From: Mytilus edulis
Taxonomy: Eukaryota; Mollusca; Bivalvia; Mytilida; Mytilidae
DNA length: 64,000 nucleotides
Reading direction: 5' to 3'
Assembly (NCBI RefSeq): GCF_963676685.1
Contig: NC_092354.1
Location: forward strand, 75,515,327 to 75,579,326
A program made the position numbers and the translations under genes. Positions 33,881 to 46,500 of this stretch are shown piece by piece. A model generated the notes under the pieces. The model did not search any database and was not told where the DNA came from. It saw only the letters and a program-made list of their open reading frames with translations. Positions within the stretch are counted from its first letter, which is position 1. Each line of letters opens with the position of its first letter.

Positions 33881-35645
33881 TTTAGCGCATGATACGCCCG
33901 TTGTTTGAAAGACGACGGGCGTATAAAAATGGCAAAAAAGACTACAATGACAATGAGGAGCAGCAAGAAGATAACAGGGAAAGTGAAGAAGGTGAAAGTG
34001 ACTCTACTGAAAGTTATGATCTAAATGAGGAAGTAGGTGATGAAAGTAAGGATTTCATTGATGATGAAGATAAAGATTTCATTGATGATGGAGGTGAGGA
34101 TTTCATTGATGACGAGGAGGCCTCTTCTGAGAATGAAAATGAGAATGTTTCTGATGATGAGGTCAGTAAATAAGACACTGATGATTAAACCTAGTTCAGC
34201 TTTTCAATATTTAGCATAAAAAACAAATATCATTAACATTGGCATATACCATAGAAGTCTGCAATGCAATATAAGGAAAGTGATATATGATTATGGGTTT
34301 TAGTAATTCTATGGCTGATTTCCAAATTTTATAGTAGTTTGAAAGGAGGTAATTTTCTTGGGGTATATTGGTCATAGTTAGATTCTGTTGAACACAGTAA
34401 GGAATCCATACTAAATTATACAAAGATGTATGCAAAAGTTGTTCATATGGTGCTTAATATGGTGGATAATGATTATAGAATATTCACAAGATGATCATAC
34501 TGATAAATGTTTAGGAGACTTGATTTCCTTATTTTTTTCATAAAATGACACCCTTTAACATTTAAGGAATATTTAGTCACATGTTAGGATTTTCATGTTG
34601 TCACTTGTTCACTTATTATGTGCTATTGTAAACTAGTTATGTTTTATAACATTTTTTATTGCGCTCAACCCTTCCACCGAAACCGAACTCTATAAAAAAG
34701 CTGCAATGCTAAGGTGTCATTTGTGATTTCAATTGCAACCAATTTTAACAAGAGTAAAGCATCCTATATGCAAAAACAGTATTTGATTTTTATACATAGC
34801 TTAAATAGTAAAAATGTTATCATAAAATGATATATGCCTCAGGGAACAGTTAGTATCTCAGGTACTGCTAATGTGCTTTCATCCTTGCAACCATTCAATA
34901 ATAGTACAAACGTATGACATTCATGGAACCTATTTTTTACAAGAAATTTAATGTTTTAAATTGAACTAAAGATTTTACAAATTTTATGTTTTCATCAGAT
35001 TTTATTAAGTATTATTTGTTACATCAATAGATATAAACAATTCACCAAAGTTTCATTGACATTGGTGAAATCCTTTTTGAGTTATTGTCCGAAGTGTTAA
35101 AAATCCCCGTTTTTTATGAATAACGCCCCATAAATCCAAAACTTAAAATCTGAAATTTATAGAAATTGAAAGGGAGCTTACATCAATAGATATAAACAAT
35201 TCACCAAAGTTTCATGGACATTGGTGAAAGCCTTTTTGAGTTATTGTCCAAAGTGTTGAAAATCCCCCTTTTTTATGAATAAAGTCCCATAAATCCAAAA
35301 CTTAAAATCTGAAATTTATGAAAATTGAAAGGGAGCGTATATCAATAGATATAAACAATTCACCAAAGTTTCATGGACATTGGTGAACGCCTTTCTGAGT
35401 TATTGTCCGAAGTGTTGAATATCCCCCCTTTTTTATGAATAAAGCCCCATACATCCAAAACTTAAAAACTGAAATTAAAAAAAACGAAAGGGAGCTTACG
35501 TCAATAGATATAAACAATTCACTAAAGTTTCATGGAAATTGGTGAAAGTGTTTTTGAGTTATTGTCCGAAGTGTGAACGACGGACGGACGGACGGACGGA
35601 CAACGGTATACCATAATACGTCCCGTTTAAAAGACGGGTGTATAA
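33881..35645. mobile_element. 1.76-kb insert with hairpin ends, acidic ORF and 159-bp tandem repeats
   Basis: Each end carries a short palindrome: ATACGCCCGTTG..GACGACGGGCGTAT at 33892-33924 and ATACGTCCCGTTT..GACGGGTGTAT at about 35607-35643, both followed by AAAAA. It interrupts a LINE reading frame. Near the left end, 33889-34173 is open and encodes an acidic 94-residue stretch with DFIDD repeats. At the right are four 159-bp units (35022-35577), then GACG repeats. Confidence 0.6.
35022..35577. repeat. Tandem array, period 159 bp
   Basis: ATCAATAGATATAAACAATT recurs at 35023, 35182, 35341 and (with a one-base-shifted start) 35500, exactly 159 bp apart. Each unit contains CACCAAAGTTTCATGGACAT and GAGTTATTGTCCGAAGTGTT. 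The array runs straight into (GACG)n at 35579-35600. Confidence 0.85.
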
Positions 35646-36561
35646 AAACCTTGATTTGAATACTTCTGTATTTGATTTAGGGACAATAAAATTATCCGAT
35701 GAAGAAAGTCGAGTTTTGTACGATTGTTCACTATTTGTAGGCACAATCAGATTGGATAAATATGTTTGTGCCAGTTTATGTTTTGATTTATACATTAATA
35801 ATGACTTTTGGTAAAGTATTCTCTTAGTAACGGAAATAGTTCTAGAATCCTTAAATATTTCAATAGATGGTTTACGAATATCGTATTCGTTTTAAATAAT
35901 TATAGCTGCCCTTTTTTTACACATTTAGTAAGCTGTCAACTATAATCTTGTTACATTGTTCCCATACTGAACAACAGTAATCCACATGTGGAAGAATATA
36001 CGCATTGTAAAATAAAATTCGTACGTTCTTATTCAAGTACTAGTATTTCTTGATTCTTTTTTTTTTAAATAATGAAGAATTAACTTTTTTGATTATATGA
36101 TTAATTTGATCATACCAAAAAGAGTGGTATCAACAAAAATACCAAAGACCTTTTTCATAGTGACTTTCATTAATTTGTTGGCTATTAATGGATGTATTTA
36201 ATGTGTCATTGCACATGACAGAAAGTTTTTGTTCTGAACATATTCATATTGTCTTAGTTTTAAAAAATTAACTAACATTTTGTTTCTATCAACCCAATGA
36301 CAAATATTTTCTGACACCACATTGAGTGTCTGACTTATATACCTTTTGGCTTTTCCACTTAGTGCTATCATCAGCAAAAAGATCTGTTTTATGATTAGAG
36401 TTGCTTAAAGGCACATCATTGATAAATATTAAGAATAATATAGGACCTAAAACTGACCCTTGAGGTACACCTGCTTTTAATGAAGATGCAATTGAAAAAG
36501 TATTTGAAATCGAAACGACCTGATGTATATCAGCCAAGGAATACAATAAACTTTTTTTCAC
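35646..36561 (-). pseudogene. LINE reverse transcriptase fragment
   Basis: The minus-strand frame 36561-36289 has AGVPQGSVLGPILFLIFIND and DLFADDST, RT blocks 4 and 5 of jockey/CR1-type LINEs. Further on, in broken frames, come the thumb and C-terminal features FYNAYILPHVDYCC (about 36020-35980), SSLFKKKRIKKY and FIVPKSNTEVFKSRF (about 35690-35650). It is a different LINE group from the Tx1-like copy at 4269-10639. It has stops and frameshifts, the 5' part is missing, and it ends abruptly at the insert at 35645. Confidence 0.75.
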
Positions 36562-37086
36562 GACTATTCTTTATTTAGCATATCAAAGTATACGATAACT
36601 GATTATCATTACAAATTATCTAGATAAAATGTGAAAAAAAATCATGACTTGAGGAGATAGAATCCTGATAAGTCTGCAAAATATCTGATTTTTGTTGATT
36701 TATCAAGATTAATTTTGTCAACGCAGATTTATCTCCATGGCAGATATAGGGCACCAAACGATTGTTAGTTGTGTCGCTGGATAATAACCCAGTAATACTA
36801 ACTAATGAATTTTCCTCGAAGTTCAGTATTTTTGTGATTTTACTTTTGACCATCGGACATGTACAGCATACAAAATCTGTTCAACAAATGTTGCAATCTA
36901 AAAAACTAGCGTGCACTCTTGTTTTGTATTATGTGTATTTTCATTTGTTAGCACGCAATATTATCATTATGGTATCTAATAATTTCATGTTAATATGTAA
37001 GGTAATGAAATAACACAGTACCAAAGTGTTAAAGATTCATGTTATACCGACCAGTTTGTTAATACGGAAATACTGTGAGAGCAAAA

Positions 37087-38676
37087 ATGAAGTACATATT
37101 TATTAGTATGTTATTCATAACATGCATAATTTTTGCATCTGTTTACGCTGGAGAGAACTGTAGCCGAAAAATTGGTAAGTAGTTCAAGCGGCAGGTCCCT
37201 ACATACAACGATATACAGGTTTACCATGTCCATATGACGACAATGGACATAACTTATTACTTATAAATTATAAATCTGAAAGTCTTCCATATTATATAAT
37301 TATGTGTTTTGCAATATTTTTGTCACGTCAAAGATTAATTATTTACTTACTGTTTGAACATAATGATTTTTCACTTTGTTAAACCAACCTGTTCGATTGG
37401 AATTCCATACTGCTACAATAGCCATAACTCTGAAACATTGTAATTTGCTCGAATAGATCTCAATTATAAATACTACAGATAAAAAATTCCTTTCATATAT
37501 TCCCTATCTTACCTTAGTTGAATTTGGCAAAATTTGTAGCAACTTTTGGTCCTTAATGCCCTTTAACTTTATACTTTATTTGACCTTTCTGACTTGTTGA
37601 TACCAATGGCAATGATGAGTTTTTTTGTAGACGAAACGCGTGTCTGGCGCAAATTCAAAATATAATTCCTGGTATCTATTGTGAGTTTATTGTATAATTT
37701 GTAGGTAAAGCAAAGGCAGCATTATTAGAAGCAATTGATACTCTGCAGAGAACAAAGACTGCTTGGAGAGAGTAAGTTATACATTAAAAAAAAATAGACA
37801 TGCATACGGTTTTCAGTCACTAAACCACGTTGTGAATGTGATTATTGAGAGATTGATCAAGTTTAAGTTTTTACAATAAAATTTCTAAATTATGATTTTT
37901 TTTAAACATGTTAAATAATGTTTAACAAAATAATCTATTGTTTAAATTACCAAATATAAATTAAGATATAGGATACGTTTCAATGATACTTAAATATATA
38001 AAAAAAAAAAAAAAAAAGAAGACTTACATCCAAGTACATTTACAAGTATGCACCTTTTTTTAATTTAGACTTGATGTGAATAAGAAATGTATGCATCAGA
38101 AATGAATAAAATCGTTAATCCATTATTTTTATATTTTTTTAAATTCATAAAAGGAGACTTACATTGTAATACATTTACAATGATGCATCTTTTATTTTTT
38201 AATTTCGTCTTAATGTGAATAAGAAATATATGCATCAGAATTGGATACAACCATCAACTATTTTTTGTTAAATAGCAGGTTCAGCGATTCCTTCCAATAA
38301 AGTTGCCTTTCATGCCAGATTGAAACCATCTGTAACCCTTGGTTCGGCACAAACTGTTATTTTTGATCACGTGATAACAAATATTGGTAAAGCATATAAC
38401 CAACACACGGGTCATTTCACAGCACCCTTCAACGGAATATATGTGTTCGCATGTACATTTCTACAGACAGGAGGTACAACTGTCCATCTTCAAATGGTTA
38501 ATAACAGCAGCGAAATATCAAGAGGGCATGCAGCAAGTGGTGCAGGAGTGGCAGGATCGATGAACGCTGTAATATATATGAAAAAGGGAGATGTGGTCAA
38601 AGTGCGGCATTACCCGGGCTATGGATCGCAAACTATACATGGCGATTGGAGCTATTTTACGGGTTACCTTCTCTAA
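37087..38676 (+). pseudogene. C1q-domain protein, gene B (exon 2 frame-breaking)
   Basis: Paralogue of gene A. Exon 1, 37087-37174, encodes a signal peptide (MKYIFISMLFITCIIFAS) and the same Cys-containing start. Exon 3, 38276-38676, encodes an intact C1q domain (KVAFHARLKPS, FDHVITNIGKAYNQHTGHFT, closing SYFTGYLL). Exon 2, 37705-37771, is 67 nt against 69 nt in gene A and breaks the frame into exon 3. Exon 1 and exon 3 are both phase 1, so joining them directly gives 489 nt (162 residues) with an open frame. The gene is therefore either dead or expressed without exon 2. Intron 1 has gained a GACGAAACGCGTGTCTGG repeat (about 37500-37690). Intron 2 has a direct repeat of about 90 bp (38021 and 38156). 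Confidence 0.75.
38021..38245. repeat. Direct duplication in intron 2 of C1q gene B
   Basis: The GACTTACAT..GTACATTTACAA..TATGCATCAGAA segment occurs at 38021 and again at 38156, 135 bp apart, just after a poly-A run (38002-38018) and before the exon 3 acceptor. Confidence 0.7.
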
Positions 38677-40490
38677 TATTTCATTATTAAAAGCTTTAAC
38701 ATAAATCGTTTTTGCATTTTTAATAGATTAAGAATCGACATATGTGTTTATATAGTTATCAAAGGTACCAGGCTTATAATTTAATACGCCAGACGCATAA
38801 GATTCATTATTGACGCTCAGATCAAAATAGATTTTATATTTCTGATACTGAATATGTCTCCTAAAGCTAGTTCTGATTTAAGTGATGACCTAATAGTTAT
38901 ATAAGGTACCAGGCTTATAATTTAATACGCCAGACGCGCTTTTCGTCTACATAAGATTCATCAGTGACGCTCAGATCAAAAAAGTTATAAAGCCAAACAA
39001 GTACATAGTTGAAGAGCATTGAGGATCCAAAATTAAAAAAAAAAGATGCCAACTACGGATAAGGGTATCTATACCTGGGAAAAGAACATCCTTAGTTTTT
39101 CGAAAAAATCATAATTTTGTAAACAGGAAATTTATAAATCCTGACCATATAATTGATTTCCAAGTCAACACCGAAGTGCTTACTACTGGGCTGGTGATAC
39201 CCCCGTGAACGAATTGTCCAACAACTCTGGCGACCTAGTGGTTTGAATAGTTATCAAAGGTACAAGGCTTATAATTCAATACACCAGACGCACGTTTCGT
39301 TTTAATTAGACTCACCATGAACGCTTAGGTCAAAATAGTTATAATTATAGTAGTGTTCCCTCTGAAACGGTCAAATAATCAAACATTTTTAAAACAGAAT
39401 AAAGAAAACATTTGAGAGAATGACAAATGGAGAGCTTATTGGATATTTCAATTCCCTCTAATAGCAAGTTTTTTTGCAAAAACATATCGATTTTTTTGAA
39501 ATTTACGTCACTTCAATGCATAATATAAATAAACACAACAGTTAAAAAAGGTTATTTGTCTCTGACATTGAATTATACATAAAAAGGATAAAATCAATCA
39601 CTACAATACAGAAAAGTACAAACGATCCTATAAAATGAATACAATCAAATCTTAGAACCTAAATAATGATACCCCTGCTATAAAAAAAAACACAGCATAA
39701 CATAACATATGGTTATAAAGACTACGTTTTTCAAACTGCTATTTAAAATTAGTTTTCACATTGTAAGTTTCTAGTATTGAATATTTGTAAGAAGCTACAT
39801 GTAATCTGATTTTGTAAACTGAGTATTAAAAACTGAGATGTAGTAAGATTGCCGATGAGACAACTATCTTTAAGAGTTCAAATGACAAAAATAACACCGA
39901 TTGCTTTTTTAGTCTTAGATAAATGGTATTTTATTAGCTGTTTAGGTGTTGATTTAGCTGTCAATAACTGCGGGTACTATTATATCTGTACTTTGTGTTT
40001 CTGTTGTTGTAAGGGATGAAGGAGAACCCTGTCACGTCCCGGTAAGATTTTGTGGAATGTTGTTTTTGCATCAGTCTGATGAGTTAATAGAAAAAATAAG
40101 AAGATGTGGTATACTTGCGAATGACACTCTCACCAGAGACCAAATGACATAGACTTTTTAAACATCTATGGATTTTCTTATTCCAGGCATATATTACCTT
40201 TGCCGTATTTGATACAATTTTTTGAATTTTGGATCCCAATGCTCTTCAACTTTGTACTTTGTTTTGGCTTTATAAATATTTTGATATGAGCGTCACTGAT
40301 GAGTCTTATGTAGACGAAACGCGCGTCTGGCGTACTAAAATATAATGTTTTAATTATCGATAATTATGATTCTTGTTGTTTATTATATTAAAATTTCGTT
40401 CCTAGCTTTTTACATAAAACAGGTAATTAAAAAAAGAATTTTACACTTATCATTTCGGGGTAGTTTATATCCGACTATGCGGTACGGATT
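38677..40490. repeat. Intergenic, three reversed GACGAAACGCG-type fragments and others
   Basis: No gene seen. AAAGGTACCAGGCTTATAAT..CGCCAGACGC appears at about 38760, 38903 and 39252. 39415-39560 matches the flank of gene A. About 40165-40360 is a forward copy of the same family (GACGAAACGCGCGTCTGGCG). Confidence 0.6.
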
Positions 40491-40564
40491 TTTGCTTATT
40501 GTTGAAAGCCTTTGAAAACTATATATCACCGTACGGCTTTCAACAAGGAGCAAAAACCCGTACC
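40491..40564. repeat. 30-bp inverted repeat
   Basis: 40491-40520 (GGTACGGATTTTTGC...) and 40535-40564 are reverse complements apart from about four mismatches, around a 14-bp loop. Both arms derive from the CGTACGGCCTTCAACAATGAGC dispersed repeat, placed head to head. Confidence 0.7.
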
Positions 40565-40569
40565 TTTAA

Positions 40570-41916
40570 CGCTGTTCTGAGAAAAAAAAATCGCTTATTT
40601 AAAGCTTTACGTCCACTAGTCAACATAATGTCAAGTACATTTTTGAGTTTTTTACTTTTTGTTTGAAATATGTTGTTTCTATACACTAAAACGAATTGTT
40701 TATCTGTTCACTTAAACCAAGTCTCTCAAAGATATATAAAGACAATGTAATCTCTCTGAATTATAGTTCTACAAGATTCTCATTGTTACAATTTGAAGTG
40801 ATGGCTTGTCTTCTGTAGTTACATTATAATTCACCGACTGACAAAGCCGATGCATTTGCATCGGTACAGATCGTATGTGTATACGAAAGTGCTTTCAACA
40901 ATGAAATGTCAAGATTTCATGTTTCTTAATGTGTGAAAATCATGCCTAAAAATAAATTTCCAATCAGTGTTCAGTTTATATCTATTTTTTGCAGCCGTGA
41001 GATGGTCTTACAGAGTTAACATGGAGGAGTGTTGAAGGAGACAACTTATGTTAATGTCAACGGTCAACAAATGACAGTGCTTACCCTTCCGGAGCACCTG
41101 AGATCATCCCTTGTTTTCTGTCGGGTTTTTGTTGCTTATTCTTTAGTTTTCTATGGTGTGTCATGTGTTGTATTGTTTGTCTGTTTGTCTTCTTTCATTT
41201 TAGCCAGACGTTGTCAGTTTATTTTCGATTCATGAGTTTGTAACACTGTTCTGAGAAAAAAAAATCGCTTATTTAAAGCTTTACGTCCACTAGTCAACAT
41301 AATGTCAAGTACATTTTTGAGTTTTTTACTTTTGTTTGAAATATGTTGTTTCTATACACTAAAACGAATTGTTTATCTGTTCTCTTAAACCAAGTCTCTC
41401 AAAGATATATAAAGACAATGTAATCTCTCTGAATTATAGTTCTACAAGATTCTCATTGTTACGATTTGAAGTGATGGCTTGTCTTCTGTAGTTACATTAT
41501 AATTCACCGACTGACAAAGCCGATGCATTTGCATCGGTACAGATCGTATGTGTATACGAAAGTGCTTTCAACAATGAAATGTCAAGATTTCATGTTTCTT
41601 AATGTGTGAAAATCATGCCTAAAAATAAATTTCCAATCAGTGTTCAGTTTATATCTATTTTTTGCAGCCGTGAGATGGTCTTACAGAGTTAACATGGAGG
41701 AGTGTTGAAGGAGACAACTTATGTTAATGTCAACGGTCAACAAATGACAGTGCTTACCCTTCCGGAGCACCTGAGATCATCCCTTGTTTTCTGTCGGGTT
41801 TTTGTTGCTTATTCTTTAGTTTTCTATGGTGTGTCATGTGTTGTATTGTTTGTCTGTTTGTCTTCTTTCATTTTAGCCAGACGTTGTCAGTTTATTTTCG
41901 ATTCATGAGTTTGTCT
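40570..41916. repeat. Tandem duplication, 673/674-bp unit
   Basis: Unit 1 starts near 40570 and unit 2 near 41244. I see about three differences (a T-run length change near 40655, CACTTA against CTCTTA, CAATTT against CGATTT). Each unit holds a 68-codon open frame (41029-41235 and 41702-41908) whose end, CAGTTTATTTTCGATTCATG, belongs to a dispersed repeat, so I do not call it a gene. Confidence 0.9.
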
Positions 41917-43331
41917 GTCCCTCTGGTATCTTCCGTCCCTCTTTTAACGGTGGGGGACGCATCTCGTTTTTATCTCGTTTTTATCCCAAGTTAAATGATT
42001 TCCAGGTCATGAGAAATAACGCGTTCCTTATGTCTTATATCTGTTGATATAAAAAGAAGATGAAGTTTGAGTGCCAATGAGACAACTTTCCACAATAGAC
42101 TGAGTGACACAGAAATTAACCACTATTATAGATCCCGTATGATCTTCATCAATGAGAATAGCTCTGCTGCAGAGTCAGTTATATAAATGTCCCTGAAATC
42201 ATGTTATGAAATTATGTGTTTCATAGAAAATTCATTTTATTTTATAAAATCGATATTAGATTAAGACTCAATCGTCATGACACCAGATGTGATGCAATGA
42301 CAAATATTTGTTCGGAATGTTTAATTCTTTATTGAACACAATCATACATGTAACATTATGTAAAAACAAAACCCAACACATTTCTTTTTATAACCATTCC
42401 GTGTTTCTTTCATATTACAAATATATGTGACATTTTAACGTATCAATGACATTTGGGAAACGCATGTTTAGTATTGTTTTGTTAATACAATCAATAATAT
42501 AGATTTTGTTTACGCTAGGAAAAAGTAAGTAGTCCAGCTAGCCCTTTACATATAGTTAAATTAACATATCAAACAAAACTCATTGAGAGTAAATAAATTG
42601 TCTCATGCATAAATACACTGTAACATGATATTCCTTTATTTTTGGTTTTTGTTAGTCGTTACGTTATTTAGTCGTTACCTTATTATATCGTTAACTTAAA
42701 CAGCACATATTCTTTGTTGTTAAAATTCAGAATATCTTTAGAAAGTTTTGAAGTCTGAACAACAATTCTATATACTGATATGTTACTGCCTATGGTTATA
42801 ATGGAACCTAACTGGAGAAATATTTCATATGCGACATTTATAAATAGTATCAAGGAGTGCAGCAGACATAAAAAATCTCTAGCAGCTTTACATTTCAGCT
42901 GAAACCGACAGTGCGCGATCTCGATATTGATTTCTTAAACGAAGAAGAAATAAACTATACCAATGCTAATAACCAACAAAGATAACACAATAAAAATCAA
43001 CCCTAAACCATGCAATAAACAGAAGAAAATAGGATGCAACAACACGAACCAAAACAAATACTAAATGTGAAGGTCCCTCGCTCTGTTTCATTGAGAGTAC
43101 CCGTCAACATATAGTGAGGTGTGTTATAGAGTTTCCAGTTATCAGTATGACTTGTAAAAATAGAAAAATATCAACCAACTGTTGACCATTCACCAGAACG
43201 CTCAGCGATGATACTAGGTCATAATTTGGACTGAGCACTCTTGACTTACTGTTACCAATAGTTTGAATTGTTAACTGTGATGCTAACATATACTTTTACA
43301 CAAAAACAAACAAAGATTTTTAAATAATGTT
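41917..43331. repeat. Repeats and duplicated flank before the inhibitor gene
   Basis: 42050-42190 is a GAGACAACTTTCC dispersed repeat. At about 42500-42540, TTTGTTTACGCT and AAAGTAAGTAGTCCAGC resemble the end of C1q exon 1 and its donor in gene B (37140-37190), a possible third C1q relic. 42655-42940 matches 30110-30430. Confidence 0.5.
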
Positions 43332-43513
43332 TTAATGAAGCCTGATTGGTGGTTTATAACTAGAATTGATACACCGTTTACTACATCCAAAGGCACAGCA
43401 TCTTCCTCTTCTCGGACAGTCACGGTCCCTGTTACATTCTGGATTCTTTATTTTAGGACATGTTATGTTTGACCTCGAATTTCTTGGACATCTCCCTATG
43501 ACAGGTGGTGACG
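43332..43513 (-). CDS. Inhibitor gene exon 5, WAP domain and stop
   Basis: After a TTATTTATAG acceptor comes SPPVIGRCPRNSRSNITC, then KNPECNRDRDCPRRGRCC and FGCSKRC: eight cysteines in WAP order. A short tail with KPPIRLH ends at the TAA (43334-43332). Confidence 0.9.
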
Positions 43514-46500
43514 CTATAAATAAAAAAAACATTACATAATATACATGATTGAACACTCGTTATTACGTACACCTAAAAGAGGAACTCGAAGAAATTGTAG
43601 ACAACATTGTTTTATTGGTATTGATATTGATTACAAAATCAATAATTCAATAAGAAAACTAAATATTTTTGTTATATACATTAACACATTCATGGATCTA
43701 CTGTTTATGACGTCTTTACACTGAATTCATTGGATGCTGAATGTGTACTAATTTGTAATGTTGTTTTAGAGGCATGATGTTTTTATTAGTTGTAATATGC
43801 TTGGAAATAGCTGTCAGTAACTGCGAGTATTCTCATAACTGTACTTCGTCTTTGATTGTTGTTAAAATTATACAAATACCTCGGCCACGTTCACTCTGTG
43901 TGGTATTTCTATTTGTGTAGATCTGATGAGTTCCGCCTTTTTCAACTGTTGTCTTTAGTTCGTTCTTATGTTGTTCTGTTACACCACTGCCCAAGTTTAG
44001 GTGAGGGTTGGTATCCTGCTAACACGTTCAACTCCGCTACATTATGTATGTATGTGCCTGACTAAAGTCAGGAGCCTGTAATTCAGTGGTTGTCGTTTGT
44101 TGTAGTGTTACATATTTGTTTTTTTGTAATTTTCTGAATATAAATTAGACTGTTTGTTTTTTCGTTTGAATTGTTATACATTTAATTTGTTATTTCAGGG
44201 CCTTTTAAAGCTGACTTTGCGGTATGGGATTTGCTCAATGTTGGAGGCCGTACGTTGACCTATAGTTGTTAACTTTTGTGTCAACTTCTGGAGAGTTGTC
44301 TCATGGGCAAGCATACCACATCTTCTTTTTTTATTTGTATCGTAATACATCCGTTTTTTTTTCCTTTTCAAATAGACTAGAATTACTGTTTAGGTCAAAG
44401 CATATCGAGATTATGTTTCGCAACAGGGTCAACATATTCCGCGTTGATTTCACCACAAATTTGCTAAGAACGAATCCCAGTCTCAATCATATAACGGTTA
44501 CCATAATGAGAACAAATGAAACACTAAAACTAAAACTAAAAACACAAATGATGTAGATGTTTGCAATTATATGCAACCGTATGGCTTAACAATGAGGTAA
44601 ATATTTACGTTAGTCGACTATAAAAGGACCAGACATGAACAATATAAAACAGTTCATTTGAGAAAAACTACTGGCTTTATTGATTGTAAAACAACTAACG
44701 AAAAAAAGGCAGACATGAACCACGGACAACTACAGAACTACAGGATCCATACTTGGAAAATTAAATGTGTCCGGTTTCATCATGTTTTTGAGCGCCTGTT
44801 CTCCCCCTCTCCTTGAAAGGTGATGTAACAGCAAACTGAAAATCAGTTGAAAAAGCTGAACTCATCAGAAAGATGTAAAACCATATTACATAACGAGGAA
44901 AGTGACACAATTAAATTAATCTTGACAGGGTCAAGATATTCCGCGCTGCATGCTCCACATGTTTGCTAATATCATGTTGAAATCATATAACAAAACTGAG
45001 AACAGATCTAGTCATACCCATTTGAAGATGTTTCTAAGCTGTATTGCGTGCCCCTTTAGTCATTAAATTACAATATTTCCTGATTTATGGTAACTTGTAT
45101 GATTTATGAACACTTAGGATGAAACATGTTTGCATTAAAGTAGTTTTAGTATCGTATTAAGTTAGAGGGCTCCCATTTGAAATTAAGGGGGCAGGATAGA
45201 AGATGAAAATTGTGATCTACCTTTTTTTTTTTAAATTGTAATCTCTGTCATGCCATTTAATTTTTCACTGTTTTCGGCTTTGCCTTTTTTATGAGTTTAT
45301 GCTGCTTGTTTACTTTCCACATACGTTGTCATTCTTTCTTTCTTTTTTGGTTGCAAAGATGCTCATTTTGCCCTGTTTTACTCAAAATTCCTGTCCTGCC
45401 TTCCCCCTCCCCCCCAAAAAAACAAACCTAAATGATATATCCCTTATAACTATACTTTTACATGTAAAACTTACATCTACATTTGCATGTTGGACATCCA
45501 CGTTTGTCCATAACGTTCCCATTTTCACAGAATATCTTACAAACTGGTCCACAGGTAATAGGACGAATCGGGTCTATAATAATATCTGTAATTATAGATA
45601 ACACAAATATTTCTAAATTTGTTAAGGTATTGTGCTTTTGTGTAAGGTGAAATGCGCATCTGGTGCAAGAAAATTGGTACCGTTAATTTTATTACTACCA
45701 CTGGGTCGATGCCTCTGCTGGTGGACTATTAGTCCCCGAGGGTATCACCACCCCAGTAGCCAGTACTTCGGTACTGGCATGAAAATACGGATTTTTTGTG
45801 TTATTAAAATTTACTGTTACAAAATAATAGAAATTATTATAAATTAAGGAATGTATCTCCCTCATGCAAAGCTCTGATTCCTTTCACAGATTTGGCTATA
45901 CTTTTTGGACCTTTTGGATTATAGCTCTTCATCTTTTATTTAAGCTTTGGATTTCAAATATTTTGGCCACGAGCATCACTGAAGAGACATGTATTGTCGA
46001 AATGCGCATCTGGTGCAAGAAAATTGGTACCGTTAATTTTATTGATAACAATATTACAGTTAAAACCATGAATGTTGAAATACGGACCTAATTCAGGACA
46101 AATGAATATAGACAGGCTTACTGGTTTTTTTTTTTTTTTAGTTATTTTATTATATTTTCATATATTTTCATCTGTTGCTGTGCGTGCTAATTTTTCAGCG
46201 GCTTTCAATTTTGTGTTGATGATATTATTCTTTTCCCCATTTAATTGCTTAAAAAGTATTCTACATAGGGACATTATGTTGTCTGATATAAATCCGTTAA
46301 AATAAATTTTCAAGTTGTACATTTCCTGCATTTTGTGCTGCAAAATATTCATTTCCATCTTGTTTTGGAAAAAAATATTCATTTTGAAACCCCCCTGCCT
46401 TGAACATACAATGGTCACCCCTTATAATATTGTATGCCAGATGCGCGTTTCGTATACAAAACGAATCATTTGTTCGCTAGAATATTGTAACGAAGTGAAA

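Noticed and set aside
41029..41908. Two identical 68-codon frames as a gene pair
   Set aside because: They sit in a 673-bp tandem duplication and run into a dispersed repeat tail (CAGTTTATTTTCGATTCATG). Identity reflects recent DNA duplication, not selection.
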